A stretch of 64,000 nt of DNA from Flectobacillus roseus (GCF_030056665.1 NZ_JASHIG010000003.1), one strand, 5' to 3'. Counted from the stretch's first letter, positions 26,931 to 36,421 are shown. The notes: generated by a model not told the origin, from the sequence alone. Translations and numbers: made by a program.

Positions 26931-29900
26931 ATGAAAAACGTAACACGAAATATTAAGTTTATACTTTTGGGAATAATTGGCTCTTTGAGTTCGCAGCATA
27001 TCGTGGCGCAAGGAAAAAAAGCCTTAAACCCACCTGTTAACACAGCCAAATTTGTAGAAACAGCTCCGACGGTTAGTGCAGATGGTCGTACCATGATTTT
27101 CGAGTCAAATCGACAGGGAGATTGGAAGTTGTTCGAAACCAAAAGAAAAGGAAATGTTTGGTCTGTGCCTACGCCAATACCCAAAATCAGCGCTACTTTT
27201 TATGAAAATCAACCTTTCGGTGCTCCTTGCTTGAGCTACGATGGAAATATTCTGTATTTCTCGGCAGAAAGCAAAGAATCTTCTGGTCACGAAGATATTT
27301 TTGTTTCTGTAAAAGAGTCTACTGGATGGTCGTCGCCAACTCGTTTGTCCAATACCATCAATACCACCGATTACGAAGGATATCCATCTCTGTCACCTGA
27401 TGGTCAAAAGTTGTATTTTGCTCGTGCCAAATACAATGAAAAAAACACACAAGATGCCCAGTCTTGCTATAGAATCATGGTATCCGAAAAAGCCATTGAT
27501 GGAAGTTGGAAAGCACCTGTAGAGCTACCAAGTCCTATCAATTTGCTTTGCGAAAAAGCTCCTCGAATTATGCCTGATGGTAAAACTTTGGTTTTTGCAT
27601 CGGTAAGAAAAGAAGGAAAAGGTAATTTTGACTTATATTATTCTACTCTTCAGGCGAATAATACATGGTCGCCCGCAAAACCTTTAAATGAGGTAAACAC
27701 ACCACAAGCTGATTTGTTTGCGGCAATACCTGCTTGTGGACAAGAGTTATTCTTTGTTGAAAATAACGATATCTATACCACTTCGGTTTCTTTATTTGCA
27801 AATCAGACCATTATTGGGACTATTACTGACTCGCTTACCAATAACCCTGTGGCAACTAGAATTAATATTTTTGATAAAAACAAAGGCAATACTCTGATAG
27901 CTTCATTCTTGTCCAATGCTGAAGGAAATTATACCGCTATTGTTCCAGCCAAAGGAAACTATTCTTTTGAAATTAGAGAAGCAGGATATTATGAGAAAAG
28001 ATTAGGACTGGATCTTACCAATCAATCAAGCTGTGAGGCAAGCGTCGAACCAATCAAGTTGGTGATGCTCGCCAATCAGGCAAAGGCTGAGCCGACTCCA
28101 GCCAAAATTCCAGCCAATGTACCGCAATTAAAACTGGTCTTTCAAGTAGTTGATTCGCAAACTCGCTTTCTAATTCCAGCGCAAGTAGAAATTCTAGAAA
28201 AAGGAAGTGGAAAAGCTATTGCTACTCAACAACAAGGTGCAACTGGACAAATTGCCAGCGCAGTAGCTTTAGGACAAGAATATGAACTAGTGGTAAATGC
28301 CAAAGGATATAATCCTGTTAGGCAACCCCTCAAATACGACAATCAAAAAGATGCAAAGCCTTTGACACAAATCGCTTTAGAGGCTACTACCACCAATCTT
28401 ACGATTAAGGCATTGGATGCTAGCACCAATCAGCCTGCGCCAAATTGGAGGGTTGTTTTGACTGAAAGTGGAACGGGTACTACAGCACAATTTGCGCCAC
28501 AAACAGATATGAATTCTGTAAAGCTTCATATTCCAGAAAATCGTCAGGTAAAAGTGTCTATTCAATCCGATTATTTTGAAGACAACGACCTCAATATCAC
28601 TTCGCAATCAACCAATGATTTGACAGTAAAGTTGATTCCTCGAAAGGTTACGCTGATACGCCTGAAGGCTGTAGACGATATAACTCAAGGACTTTTGTAT
28701 GCTTCATTTAAAGTAAAAACAAAGAAAAAAGGAGAAGTTTTAGAAGGTAAAACCAATAAGGATACTGAGTTTTTTGAGATTAAACTTTTAAAAGATGACG
28801 TATTAGAAATCTCGGCGGAGGCAGATGGTTATTTGCCTTTTGAAAAAACACTTGAATTCCCTGAGTTTAAATTAGGTGAAAAGAAAATAGAGCTGATTGC
28901 CATGCAAAATGACCGTTATCCGATGACGGTGAAAATTGTGGATGGAGATACTAAGCAAATTATCAAAACTTCGAAAGTGAAGATTGCAGATATGCTTACT
29001 GGCGAAGTCAATCCAACGACACAGGGTACTGCTGGCGAATTTAAAGCCATGATGAAACGTAAAGGTTCTTTTGAGGTGGTGGCAAGTGCAGATGGTTATC
29101 GTCCTTTATCTCAAAAAATTGAAGATATTCCTGTCGGTGCAACGCTTACTTTTACTTTGTATAGAAACAAATCTGTTCCTGTTAGTTTTACCATTTTGGA
29201 TGCTAAAACCAATAAACCTGTGGAGGCAAATCTAACGGTTAAACTAGAAAAGTCTAATCGTGTCGAAACTTTCCAAGGTAAATCCGAGGTAGAAATACGA
29301 ATTTCTGAAAAAGAAGTATTTACTGTCGAAACTTCAGCACCCACATTTAAGCAGAAGCAAAGCACCTTCAACATGGCTGACTTGCTTGAAAACAAAAAGT
29401 ATAATTATATCATTCGTCTCGAAAAAGAATATGTACAGGTTGCCATCAAAGTAGTAGATAATGCAACAGGTGCCAAAATTGATGTTCAGAAATATGCGCT
29501 GTATGATTTGTCAGATAAAAATGCCAAGCCTGAGGTGATTATTTCGAATGATGGCTCGCCAAGTATTTCGATTTTACCAGAAAACAAATATCGAATAGAA
29601 TTGGTGTCGAGCGGATTTGAACGTTTTTCACAAGAAATAAGTAATTTTTCAGGAACAGAATTAGTATGCCGAATGACACGAGTGGCGTCGGATATGACTG
29701 TAACATTGGCTGCAAAAGATTCTATTTCACAAAAGCCTTTGGAAGCTATATTTAAGGTAACCAAAGCAGATGGGGGCGTTGTAAGTCAAGGATTGACTGT
29801 ATCAGGGAAAATGGAGTTTAAGTTTGTTATTCCAGCTTTTGGTTCATATTATGTTGAGACAGTAGTAAAAGGGTATTCTGTTAAAAAAGAGAAAATTACA

Positions 29901-31160
29901 ATTGCAGATCTCTCGGCTAGCAGAAGTTTTAATGTCTATTTCTCAAGAGATTTTTCGGTACTTACTGCTCGCCCTGTTCATGCCGAAACGCATGATTTAT
30001 TGAAAGATGCCTTGGTGATAATGACAGATATTCAGACCAACAAAATGGTATCTGCCATGGTAACATTACCAAACGGAGAGGTAAGTGCAAATCTTACGCC
30101 TGGACATACTTACAAAATGAAAGTAAAAGCAGCAGGTTTTGAGGAATACGAAACACAAATACAGGCTACAAGCGACGATCAGCGTAAAGATTTGGAATTA
30201 CAACCCTTCAAAAAGTATTTCATTCAGTTGTATGCTATTGATGCGGTCAAAAAATCCAGAGTGCCTGCAAGTATAAGAATAAGCGCGCCAGGAGGAGGTG
30301 CTATCGCAGAAGGGGTTACCGACATTCGTAACGAATATGTGCTGGCGTCATTGATGGACAAAGTAAATTATACTATCGAAGTAAAAGCAGAAGGCTACAA
30401 GCTATATGACGGACGCTTCACACTCGACGAGAGTATGAAGAAAGATAAGGGCAAAACAGCTATTTGGCTTGAAAAAGAAAGCATCCTGTCGTTCTCTGTA
30501 ATCGATGCCAAGTATAAAAATATAGTGAGTAATGTTACAGCGCATTTGACCGATTTAAAATCTTCGCAAGAGTTGGCTTTAAATCTGAAAAACGATATTT
30601 ATAGTGCTGAGTTAAGTCCCGTTGCCTCGTACCAGTTAGATATTCAAGCAGAAGGATATATGCCTTATTCTGCTAAAATAGAGCCTTCATCGGTTGACAA
30701 AAAGAAAGAAATATTACTGACTCGTACCAAAGAAAACACGCAGATTCCTACTGTGGTAGCTAAAGCAGAAGCACCTGCTACCAAAAATACTCCAGATGCA
30801 GTGCAGAAGATTGAAAAAGGGAAATCCTTTGTGCTGAACAACGTGTATTTTGAGCAAGGAAGTTTTATTCTTCAGAAAGAATCCTATCCAGAATTGGATA
30901 AGGTAGTGACTATGTTGAAGCAAAATCCACAAACTAAAATCGAAATTGCAGGACATACCGATAATGTTGGCGACCCAAGATTAAATAAAGCCTTATCTGA
31001 AAACCGTGCAAGAGTGATTTTGAATTATTTTGTAAGTAAAGGTATAGACGACAGACGCTTGACATTTAAAGGCTACGGAGGCACTCAGCCAGTAGCTCCA
31101 AACGATAACGAAGATACTAAGAAAAGAAATCGTAGAGTAGAGATTGTAGGGATTCAGTAA
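26931..31160 (+). CDS. Giant OmpA-family protein with propeller and repeated CRD-like domains
   Basis: About 1409 residues. A signal peptide (MKNVTRNIKFILLGIIGSLS) is followed by WD40/PD40 propeller repeats to about residue 290 (TVSADGRTMIFESNRQGDW, PSLSPDGQKLYFARAKY, RIMPDGKTLVFASVRK). Then come roughly ten to twelve repeated beta-sandwich units of carboxypeptidase-regulatory type, each with a phrase like VEVKAEGYKLYDG or VVASADGYRPLSQ. The C-terminal ~110 residues are an OmpA peptidoglycan-binding domain (VYFEQGSFILQKES, IAGHTDNVGDPRLNKALSENRA, RNRRVEIVG). The order resembles PorE-type type IX secretion proteins but lacks the TPR part and has many more repeats. Probably anchored between outer membrane and peptidoglycan. 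A TTG at 26925 could also serve as start. Confidence 0.9.
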   Translation: MKNVTRNIKFILLGIIGSLSSQHIVAQGKKALNPPVNTAKFVETAPTVSADGRTMIFESNRQGDWKLFETKRKGNVWSVPTPIPKISATFYENQPFGAPCLSYDGNILYFSAESKESSGHEDIFVSVKESTGWSSPTRLSNTINTTDYEGYPSLSPDGQKLYFARAKYNEKNTQDAQSCYRIMVSEKAIDGSWKAPVELPSPINLLCEKAPRIMPDGKTLVFASVRKEGKGNFDLYYSTLQANNTWSPAKPLNEVNTPQADLFAAIPACGQELFFVENNDIYTTSVSLFANQTIIGTITDSLTNNPVATRINIFDKNKGNTLIASFLSNAEGNYTAIVPAKGNYSFEIREAGYYEKRLGLDLTNQSSCEASVEPIKLVMLANQAKAEPTPAKIPANVPQLKLVFQVVDSQTRFLIPAQVEILEKGSGKAIATQQQGATGQIASAVALGQEYELVVNAKGYNPVRQPLKYDNQKDAKPLTQIALEATTTNLTIKALDASTNQPAPNWRVVLTESGTGTTAQFAPQTDMNSVKLHIPENRQVKVSIQSDYFEDNDLNITSQSTNDLTVKLIPRKVTLIRLKAVDDITQGLLYASFKVKTKKKGEVLEGKTNKDTEFFEIKLLKDDVLEISAEADGYLPFEKTLEFPEFKLGEKKIELIAMQNDRYPMTVKIVDGDTKQIIKTSKVKIADMLTGEVNPTTQGTAGEFKAMMKRKGSFEVVASADGYRPLSQKIEDIPVGATLTFTLYRNKSVPVSFTILDAKTNKPVEANLTVKLEKSNRVETFQGKSEVEIRISEKEVFTVETSAPTFKQKQSTFNMADLLENKKYNYIIRLEKEYVQVAIKVVDNATGAKIDVQKYALYDLSDKNAKPEVIISNDGSPSISILPENKYRIELVSSGFERFSQEISNFSGTELVCRMTRVASDMTVTLAAKDSISQKPLEAIFKVTKADGGVVSQGLTVSGKMEFKFVIPAFGSYYVETVVKGYSVKKEKITIADLSASRSFNVYFSRDFSVLTARPVHAETHDLLKDALVIMTDIQTNKMVSAMVTLPNGEVSANLTPGHTYKMKVKAAGFEEYETQIQATSDDQRKDLELQPFKKYFIQLYAIDAVKKSRVPASIRISAPGGGAIAEGVTDIRNEYVLASLMDKVNYTIEVKAEGYKLYDGRFTLDESMKKDKGKTAIWLEKESILSFSVIDAKYKNIVSNVTAHLTDLKSSQELALNLKNDIYSAELSPVASYQLDIQAEGYMPYSAKIEPSSVDKKKEILLTRTKENTQIPTVVAKAEAPATKNTPDAVQKIEKGKSFVLNNVYFEQGSFILQKESYPELDKVVTMLKQNPQTKIEIAGHTDNVGDPRLNKALSENRARVILNYFVSKGIDDRRLTFKGYGGTQPVAPNDNEDTKKRNRRVEIVGIQ

Positions 31161-31161
31161 C

Positions 31162-31190
31162 GATATTACCATTTTTTTAATGGTAATATC
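31162..31190. terminator. Hairpin between convergent OmpA-family and Abi genes
   Basis: A perfect 12-bp stem, gatattaccatt / aatggtaatatc, with a T-only loop fills the 28-base gap and touches the Abi stop codon. AT-rich with no clear T tail, so termination is likely but not certain. Confidence 0.6.
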
Positions 31191-31884
31191 ATTGTATCTT
31201 CTGTATCTTTTTCCATTCTTTTTCAGGTGATTCTAGGCTGCTGAGAATTTGAATAGGGGGGTAACCAAGCCATTCTAATAACTCCAAAATATCCTGAAAG
31301 TGTCTTTGTGAATAAAGGATAGAGGGCTTGTTGTTAGCATCAAAACAAATGGGTTCATGATGAGCAATTCTGTTTCGTAAATTATTGATATCGGTAAGTT
31401 TTTGGTAAATATTTTTTTGATTTATCCCTTTCGGGCGATTAGGGAATATTTGTAATAATGTGTTTCCAAAAACTTTAAATTGAATTCCAGAAAACATAAA
31501 TCTCCAAAATCCAAAACTCAGACCTGCTACAACCTTATCGTGAGAGTAATTTTTTCTTAATGCGATTATGGTGGAGTGAACTTTTTCAGCTTGTTCAAAA
31601 CGTCCTGCATGATTTCTTAATGAAGGGTCATAAAATAAGCCTGATGGTTGACTATTATATTTTAGCCAGTCTGGTTGGTTTAAGTGTTGTTGGTAATGCT
31701 TGTCAATAGCATTTCGTAACGCAATTTCAAGCATTGAAATTGTTCCAAAAAGGGACTGAGATAGTCTTAAATTATATTTATATAGTCTAACAGCCTGTGA
31801 TTTATTGCCTTGTGTAGCTGTTAGAAAACGCCCTAGACGTGGTTTTGAAAGTAACTTTTCGTGAAGTATATACTGCTTTGACAA
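31189..31884 (-). CDS. Abi-like HEPN-domain protein (Abi_2 / AbiD-AbiF type)
   Basis: The 231-residue protein matches the Abi_2 pattern: N-terminal RLYKYNLRLSQSLFGTISML, then ALRNAIDKHY (R57 to H63) and near the end NNLRNRIAHHEPIC, where R170-N171 and H175 form the Rx4-6H motif of HEPN ribonucleases. AbiD and AbiF of lactococci cause abortive phage infection; HEPN members usually cleave RNA when triggered. Here it stands alone, with no paired antitoxin, methylase or integrase, and faces the OmpA-family gene. Function in defence is an inference from family. Confidence 0.85.
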   Translation of the reverse strand: MSKQYILHEKLLSKPRLGRFLTATQGNKSQAVRLYKYNLRLSQSLFGTISMLEIALRNAIDKHYQQHLNQPDWLKYNSQPSGLFYDPSLRNHAGRFEQAEKVHSTIIALRKNYSHDKVVAGLSFGFWRFMFSGIQFKVFGNTLLQIFPNRPKGINQKNIYQKLTDINNLRNRIAHHEPICFDANNKPSILYSQRHFQDILELLEWLGYPPIQILSSLESPEKEWKKIQKIQ

Positions 31885-32292
31885 TTCGTTGCTATTGTTT
31901 TTTGAATAAAATCACTTATTTTTACAACGTATTCCCCGAAACCGCTGGCTTGCCATGTGTCGGGGTTTTTGTTTTTATAGGGAATAGCCTATTCTCTAAG
32001 ATTTGATTTTATCTTGAAGTGTATTAGGTAAAATAAAAAGAGTGGGGTTTAATAGACAAGTCTTGAGCTGAACTAATCTAACAGTAGCTTTGAGGTGATA
32101 TATCTTCATTATCTTATTTACTTATAGGTACGACTATTTATTTACTGAACAAATGTAAAAATATTTATTTAAAATAGATGATTCTCTAGTCATAAACCAT
32201 CATTTTAAGGAAAAAGGAAAGGATTCGAAAAGAGTTCTTTCCTTTTTTTATATATTCAAAATCTATTACATTTTTCAACAAATCTATCTCCC
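31885..32292. other. Spacer with two hairpins upstream of the NIPSNAP gene
   Basis: 408 bases without an ORF. At about 31931-31968 the arms ccccga and tcgggg enclose a GC-richer loop and are followed by T runs; at 32211-32249 a stem of aaaaaggaaag / ctttccttttt lies just ahead of the NIPSNAP gene. Both look like terminators reading in the plus direction although no plus-strand gene ends here, so a lost gene or a small transcript is possible. Confidence 0.5.
32211..32249 (+). terminator. Terminator-like hairpin upstream of the NIPSNAP gene
   Basis: 11-bp stem aaaaaggaaag / ctttccttttt with a 15-base loop and a T run, 44 bases before the NIPSNAP start. It could end an unseen transcript or act as a 5'UTR attenuator. 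Confidence 0.55.
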
Positions 32293-33048
32293 ATGAAAGC
32301 TTCTCGACTGATTCTTGTATGCTTATTGTTCCTAAAAATAGCCACACTTCAGGCACAAACGCCACAAGATCGTTTGTACGAATTGCGTACCTATTATGCC
32401 ACTGAAGGTAAGTTGGACGCACTACTAGATCGTTTTAAGAACCATACGCTAAAACTCTTCAAGAAGCACCATATCCAAGTAGAAGGTTTTTGGGTACCTG
32501 TCGACAATACAGAAAGTAAGCTGACCTATTTGCTATCATTTCCTAACAAAGCAGCCAAAGAAGCCTATTCAAAGGCTTTTATGGAGGATAAAGCATGGAA
32601 AAAAGTAGTGGCAGAAACCACAAAAGAGGGAGAAATCATTGCTAAAACGGAAAGTGTTGACTTAAAAATGACTAACTTTTCACCTTATGATTGGAAAAAT
32701 GTAGGCAATCGTGTCTTTGAACTGAGAGTTTATAAAGCTACTCCTAATAATCTGGGCAACTTGCTCGATCGCTTTAAAAACCATACTATTGAACTACTCG
32801 AAAAACACGGTATTCATAATTTGATTTATTGGACACCAACTGAGAGTAGTCAAGGTGCGGAGGATATGCTATACTATTTTGTTGTGCATAAAGACAAAGC
32901 CTCAGGGTTGGCATCATTTAAGGAATTTGATGCTGATCCAGCGTGGAAAAAGGTAAAAGCTGAAACAGAAGCTAAAGCAGGAGGATTACTCACGGTATAT
33001 TTAAAATCAGAATATCTGATGCCAACGGATTTTTCGCCGATTAAATAA
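32293..33048 (+). CDS. Secreted protein with two NIPSNAP domains
   Basis: The 251-residue protein has a signal peptide (MKASRLILVCLLFLKIATLQ, cut after AQA) and two tandem ferredoxin-like NIPSNAP units. The first begins RLYELRTYYATEGKLDALLD and the second RVFELRVYKATPNNLGNLLD, each followed by RFKNHT and a later PAWKKV/KAWKKV motif. NIPSNAP units are dimeric alpha-beta barrels; their chemistry in bacteria is unknown. Exported forms like this are common in Bacteroidota. Followed by two consecutive stem-loops and a T tract. Confidence 0.88.
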   Translation: MKASRLILVCLLFLKIATLQAQTPQDRLYELRTYYATEGKLDALLDRFKNHTLKLFKKHHIQVEGFWVPVDNTESKLTYLLSFPNKAAKEAYSKAFMEDKAWKKVVAETTKEGEIIAKTESVDLKMTNFSPYDWKNVGNRVFELRVYKATPNNLGNLLDRFKNHTIELLEKHGIHNLIYWTPTESSQGAEDMLYYFVVHKDKASGLASFKEFDADPAWKKVKAETEAKAGGLLTVYLKSEYLMPTDFSPIK

Positions 33049-33070
33049 AATCAAAGGACAAACCTGTAAG

Positions 33071-33124
33071 AGTTGCTAATATTGCAACTAAGAGTCTTTT
33101 GGGACTCTATAATTTCTCTTTTTT
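33071..33124 (+). terminator. Double hairpin terminator after the NIPSNAP gene
   Basis: Two adjacent stems, agttgc/gcaact (33071-33089) and agagtc/gactct (33091-33108), precede a T-rich run ending in tttttt. Confidence 0.7.
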
Positions 33125-33231
33125 ACATAACTTTAATAACAATTCATATACTGCTACGAGTTGTTTAAGAAAGGATTAATAAAACACACAAAAGATAAGG
33201 GGCAGTTTTCATCAACACCCTCGCAACGATT

Positions 33232-33984
33232 ATGTCAAAATTAGCGATTATTACAGGAGCTACCTCTGGAATTGGTAGAGCAACCGCAGTGGCATTTGCC
33301 AATTTAGGAATAGACTTAGTAATTTGTGGACGCCGCATCGAGCGCCTCAATGAGTTGAAAGAAGAGTTATCATCTAAAGTAAAAGTACATACCTTAACAT
33401 TTGATGTACGTGACCGTGAGGCTGTAGAAACAGCATTAAATAGCCTTCCAGAAGAATTAAAACAAGTGGATATTTTGCTCAATAATGCAGGCAATGCCCA
33501 CGGACTAGGGACGATTCAAGACGGTGACGTTGCTGACTGGGATGCGATGATTGATGGCAATGTCAAAGGTTTACTCTATGTTTCGAAGGTAGTAATGCCT
33601 TGGATGATTGCCCGTCAGAAAGGACATATTGTCAATATTAGTTCGATTGCAGGAAAACAAACGTATCCAAATGGTAATGTATATTGTGCTTCTAAAGCAG
33701 CAGTAGAGGCTATTTCGGAGGGAATGCGTTTGGATTTGAATCCGCATAATATCAAAGTAACCAATATTGCTCCTGGGGCGGTAGAAACAGAGTTTTCAAT
33801 GGTAAGATTCAAAGGGGACGCTCAAAAATCTGATGCTGTATATCAAGGATTCCAGCCTTTGGTGGCAGAAGATATCGCTGATATTATTGCTTTCACAGTT
33901 ACACGTCCAGCGCATGTAGTCTTGGCAGATATTTTGGTGTATCCTACGGCTCAGGCTTCTCCATCAGTCGTAAAAAGACAGTAG
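33232..33984 (+). CDS. Short-chain dehydrogenase (YdfG-like)
   Basis: The 250-residue classical SDR has the cofactor motif TGATSGIGRAT (8-18), NNAGNAHG near residue 84, the active-site serine in VNISSIAGKQ and the YCASKAAVE tyrosine/lysine pair near 150. An arginine pair after the second strand (CGRRIERL) favours NADP(H). Its sequence is close in style to YdfG, which oxidises serine and 3-hydroxy acids. No operon partner. A terminator hairpin follows 15 bases after the stop. Confidence 0.9.
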   Translation: MSKLAIITGATSGIGRATAVAFANLGIDLVICGRRIERLNELKEELSSKVKVHTLTFDVRDREAVETALNSLPEELKQVDILLNNAGNAHGLGTIQDGDVADWDAMIDGNVKGLLYVSKVVMPWMIARQKGHIVNISSIAGKQTYPNGNVYCASKAAVEAISEGMRLDLNPHNIKVTNIAPGAVETEFSMVRFKGDAQKSDAVYQGFQPLVAEDIADIIAFTVTRPAHVVLADILVYPTAQASPSVVKRQ

Positions 33985-34468
33985 GGCATTAAAACAAGAA
34001 AGCCCAATACCATTGGTATTGAGCTTTTCATATTCCGAACTTATTTATGGTAACTAATTATTTCTAAATCCAAACGTGTTCAATTCTAAAACGAACTGTG
34101 CACGAAAATGTTATTGTTTCAATAACTGGGTATGCAAAAAACTGCGTGAAATTCGATTTTTGATAAATGAGAGGCAATTTGTCAAATTAGTAGCAGGTAA
34201 TTAGGAAATGAAATTTTACTAAAAACGAACAAACTCAACTTTGCATTCTGATTTCTAATCAAAATTATAAATACTTCCTTGAATATGTGGAATATAACTC
34301 TGATTATTGAGTGAACGGCACATTGTGATTAAAATCAAAAAATGGAGTTAACCGCCGAGGGAAGGGGGAAAACGAAGAGACAAATTCTTGTGCGAAGAAA
34401 TCGTTGTTAGGTGAAAATATTTGCAGAAACTAGTCAGATATTGCTAGTTTCTGCAAACTATAAATGTA
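33985..34468. other. Convergent spacer between the SDR gene and rlmB
   Basis: 484 bases without an ORF. It begins with the SDR terminator; the rest is AT-rich except a purine-rich GC patch near 34350-34380 (accgccgagggaaggggg). A phrase like attattgagtgaacggc near 34303 faintly recalls the arms of the MITE-like family, but no full copy is present. Confidence 0.45.
33999..34029 (+). terminator. Terminator of the SDR gene
   Basis: A 13-bp stem with one mismatch, aagcccaatacca / tggtattgagctt, leads into a short T run. Confidence 0.8.
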
Positions 34469-35266
34469 CTACAAGCTAAGGCGCTGACGTACGGCTTCGT
34501 ACAATACTACGCCATTGGCTACAGAAACATTAAGCGAGCCTACGCGACCAGCCATTGGAATACTGGCCAATTCATCAGCTGCTTTTAATAACTCATCCGA
34601 AATACCATCTTCCTCAGAACCCATAATGATAGCTGTAGGAATAGTCATATCTACTTCATATAGATTTTTCGAAACTTTTTCTGTACAACCTACCACTTGA
34701 ATCCCTGACTCTTGAAGGTACTTTACTGTTTGAGCTAAACTTTCTTCACGACAAACAGGTAAAAAGTTTAAAGCACCCGAAGACGTTTTCATGGCGTCAG
34801 CATTGATTTGCGCTGCTCCTTTTGTAGGAAGCACAATAGCATGCACACCTGTACACTCAGCCGTACGAGCAATCGCACCAAAGTTGCGAACGTCGGTTAC
34901 TCTATCCAAAATTAAAAGAAGTGGTGTTTCTCCTTTTTCGTAAATACCCGCTACTACGTTGTCCAACTTAGCATAGTTGATAGCTGATACGAAGGCAATT
35001 ACACCTTGGTGGTTTTTGCGAGTAACACGGTCTAATTTTTCAGAAGGAACTTTTTGAACTGGAATACCACGAAGACGAGCGAACTCTAACACTTCAATAG
35101 ATCCCAATTCTCTTTGTACTAAAATCTTATCGATTTCTTTTCCTGAGCGCAGTGTCTCCAATACCGATTGAACCCCAAAAACAATATCTTTATTGTCGGG
35201 TCTCGGTGCATGATTAAAATATTTGAAAGGTTTTTTAGGCCCTTCAGATTTTTGTTCGAATGACAT
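34469..35266 (-). CDS. rlmB: 23S rRNA 2'-O-methyltransferase, SpoU/TrmH family
   Basis: The 265-residue protein has an N-terminal L30e-like domain (FGVQSVLETLRSGKEIDKIL) and a SPOUT knot with motif 1 VTDVRNFGAIARTAECTG, motif 2 IIMGSEEDGIS and motif 3 IPMAGRVGSLNVSVANGVVL. This matches RlmB, which methylates G2251 of 23S rRNA. The start at 35266 (MSFEQKSEG) is preferred over an in-frame ATG 8 codons earlier. Close paralogues such as TrmH-type enzymes act on tRNA, so the exact target is inferred. Confidence 0.88.
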   Translation of the reverse strand: MSFEQKSEGPKKPFKYFNHAPRPDNKDIVFGVQSVLETLRSGKEIDKILVQRELGSIEVLEFARLRGIPVQKVPSEKLDRVTRKNHQGVIAFVSAINYAKLDNVVAGIYEKGETPLLLILDRVTDVRNFGAIARTAECTGVHAIVLPTKGAAQINADAMKTSSGALNFLPVCREESLAQTVKYLQESGIQVVGCTEKVSKNLYEVDMTIPTAIIMGSEEDGISDELLKAADELASIPMAGRVGSLNVSVANGVVLYEAVRQRLSL

Positions 35267-35474
35267 TTTTTTTGAATATAAATATAGCACTTAGCTATGT
35301 TTGGTATTAACAATCAGATAGATATACTCAAGTACCTTTTCTTTTTGTTAATGAGAAAATTTTAGCAAAGTTCGTAAAGTTTTTGGCAGTAACCAACAAC
35401 TACCGCATTCTTATGCAGTGCTTTGAATGGTATTTTACTAAAATCTTTAAAACTCATCTGTTTGCATCAAAGGA

Positions 35475-36383
35475 TTATGGATTTTTTTGAGCATTAGGTT
35501 TATTAAGCAGAAGATGAAGACTAAATCTGGGCGAACCATTGATGGTAACTCTATTCCTATAGTCATCTGTATCAATGATGAAGTTAAGTCCCAACTCCAA
35601 GGCATATCTTGCTCGACTAATTTTCAATGACGAACCCAGCATCGTTAATATAGCATCTCCTTCTTCAAACACCATGACTCCTTCGTTCATTAAAGTCAAT
35701 TGATGATTTAAACGTTTGGAGTATCCTAGCGTTGTGGCTACAACACCTTTGCTATTTTCTTGATCATTTTTGAAAAATGCCGTTGAAATGTTCACAAATG
35801 ATTTGCTTGTGCCAATACTTAGCGCAGGAGCCCAGTACGCACCACTACTGCTAAATGCGCCTATTTTTCCACCTGATACAGAGGCATGAAAAAGCCTTGT
35901 ATCTAAAAAAATAAACTTGGCTTTGTACATATAAAATAGCCTAGGATAAAAAGGAAATATGGCTCCCGACATCGAAAACTTTTTAATCGGAAACAAAGAT
36001 ATTTCTGTTATCCCTGAATGAATATGGAGTTGCGCTCCTTCTTGCCCACCTTCAAATCCTGTTGGACTTAGAATGAGTCTATCTAAAAATCGGTCTTCGA
36101 AGTAGTGCTTTACGGGTGGGTTTGTAAGATCGAGGGGTACAATTTTGTCGATACTTGTGTTGTAAATTTTTTTCTTCCGACCATCAGGTGTTTCAAATCG
36201 AACAAATTCTGGAGTTTGTTCAAGCATTTTTCCAATGTAGAAGATTTTACTTTTTAAATAAATTACAGATTCGGACTGTACACGGGAAGTATCAGTTTGG
36301 GTAATTACCTGAGCCTTGACACTTGTAACAGAAATAAATAATAATAGTGAAAGAGAAATGGTACGTAGAAATGATGAGTTCAT
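35475..36383 (-). CDS. Putative outer-membrane or periplasmic protein, unknown
   Basis: The 302-residue protein has a signal peptide (MNSSFLRTISLSLLLFISVT, cut near VKA). An N-terminal segment of about 70 residues follows, with KIFYIGKMLEQTPEFVRFET and a GRKKKIY turn, then alternating strands rich in aromatic residues (GAIFPFYPRLFYMY, YALELGLNFIIDTDDYRN, RFSLHLLL) suggesting a beta-barrel. I do not recognise a family. It is downstream of the GWxTD lipoprotein gene but separated by that gene's terminator. A 13-bp inverted repeat lies immediately before its start codon. Confidence 0.7.
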   Translation of the reverse strand: MNSSFLRTISLSLLLFISVTSVKAQVITQTDTSRVQSESVIYLKSKIFYIGKMLEQTPEFVRFETPDGRKKKIYNTSIDKIVPLDLTNPPVKHYFEDRFLDRLILSPTGFEGGQEGAQLHIHSGITEISLFPIKKFSMSGAIFPFYPRLFYMYKAKFIFLDTRLFHASVSGGKIGAFSSSGAYWAPALSIGTSKSFVNISTAFFKNDQENSKGVVATTLGYSKRLNHQLTLMNEGVMVFEEGDAILTMLGSSLKISRARYALELGLNFIIDTDDYRNRVTINGSPRFSLHLLLNKPNAQKNP

Positions 36384-36388
36384 TACGG

Positions 36389-36421
36389 TATCTTTAGGTA
36401 TAAAGTTGATACCTAAAGATA
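36389..36421 (-). promoter_or_regulatory. 13-bp perfect inverted repeat at the start codon
   Basis: tatctttaggtat and atacctaaagata are separated by 7 bases. On the minus strand the repeat ends 6 bases before the ATG at 36383, so an RNA hairpin here would crowd the ribosome-binding region, or a dimeric regulator could bind the DNA. Confidence 0.55.
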
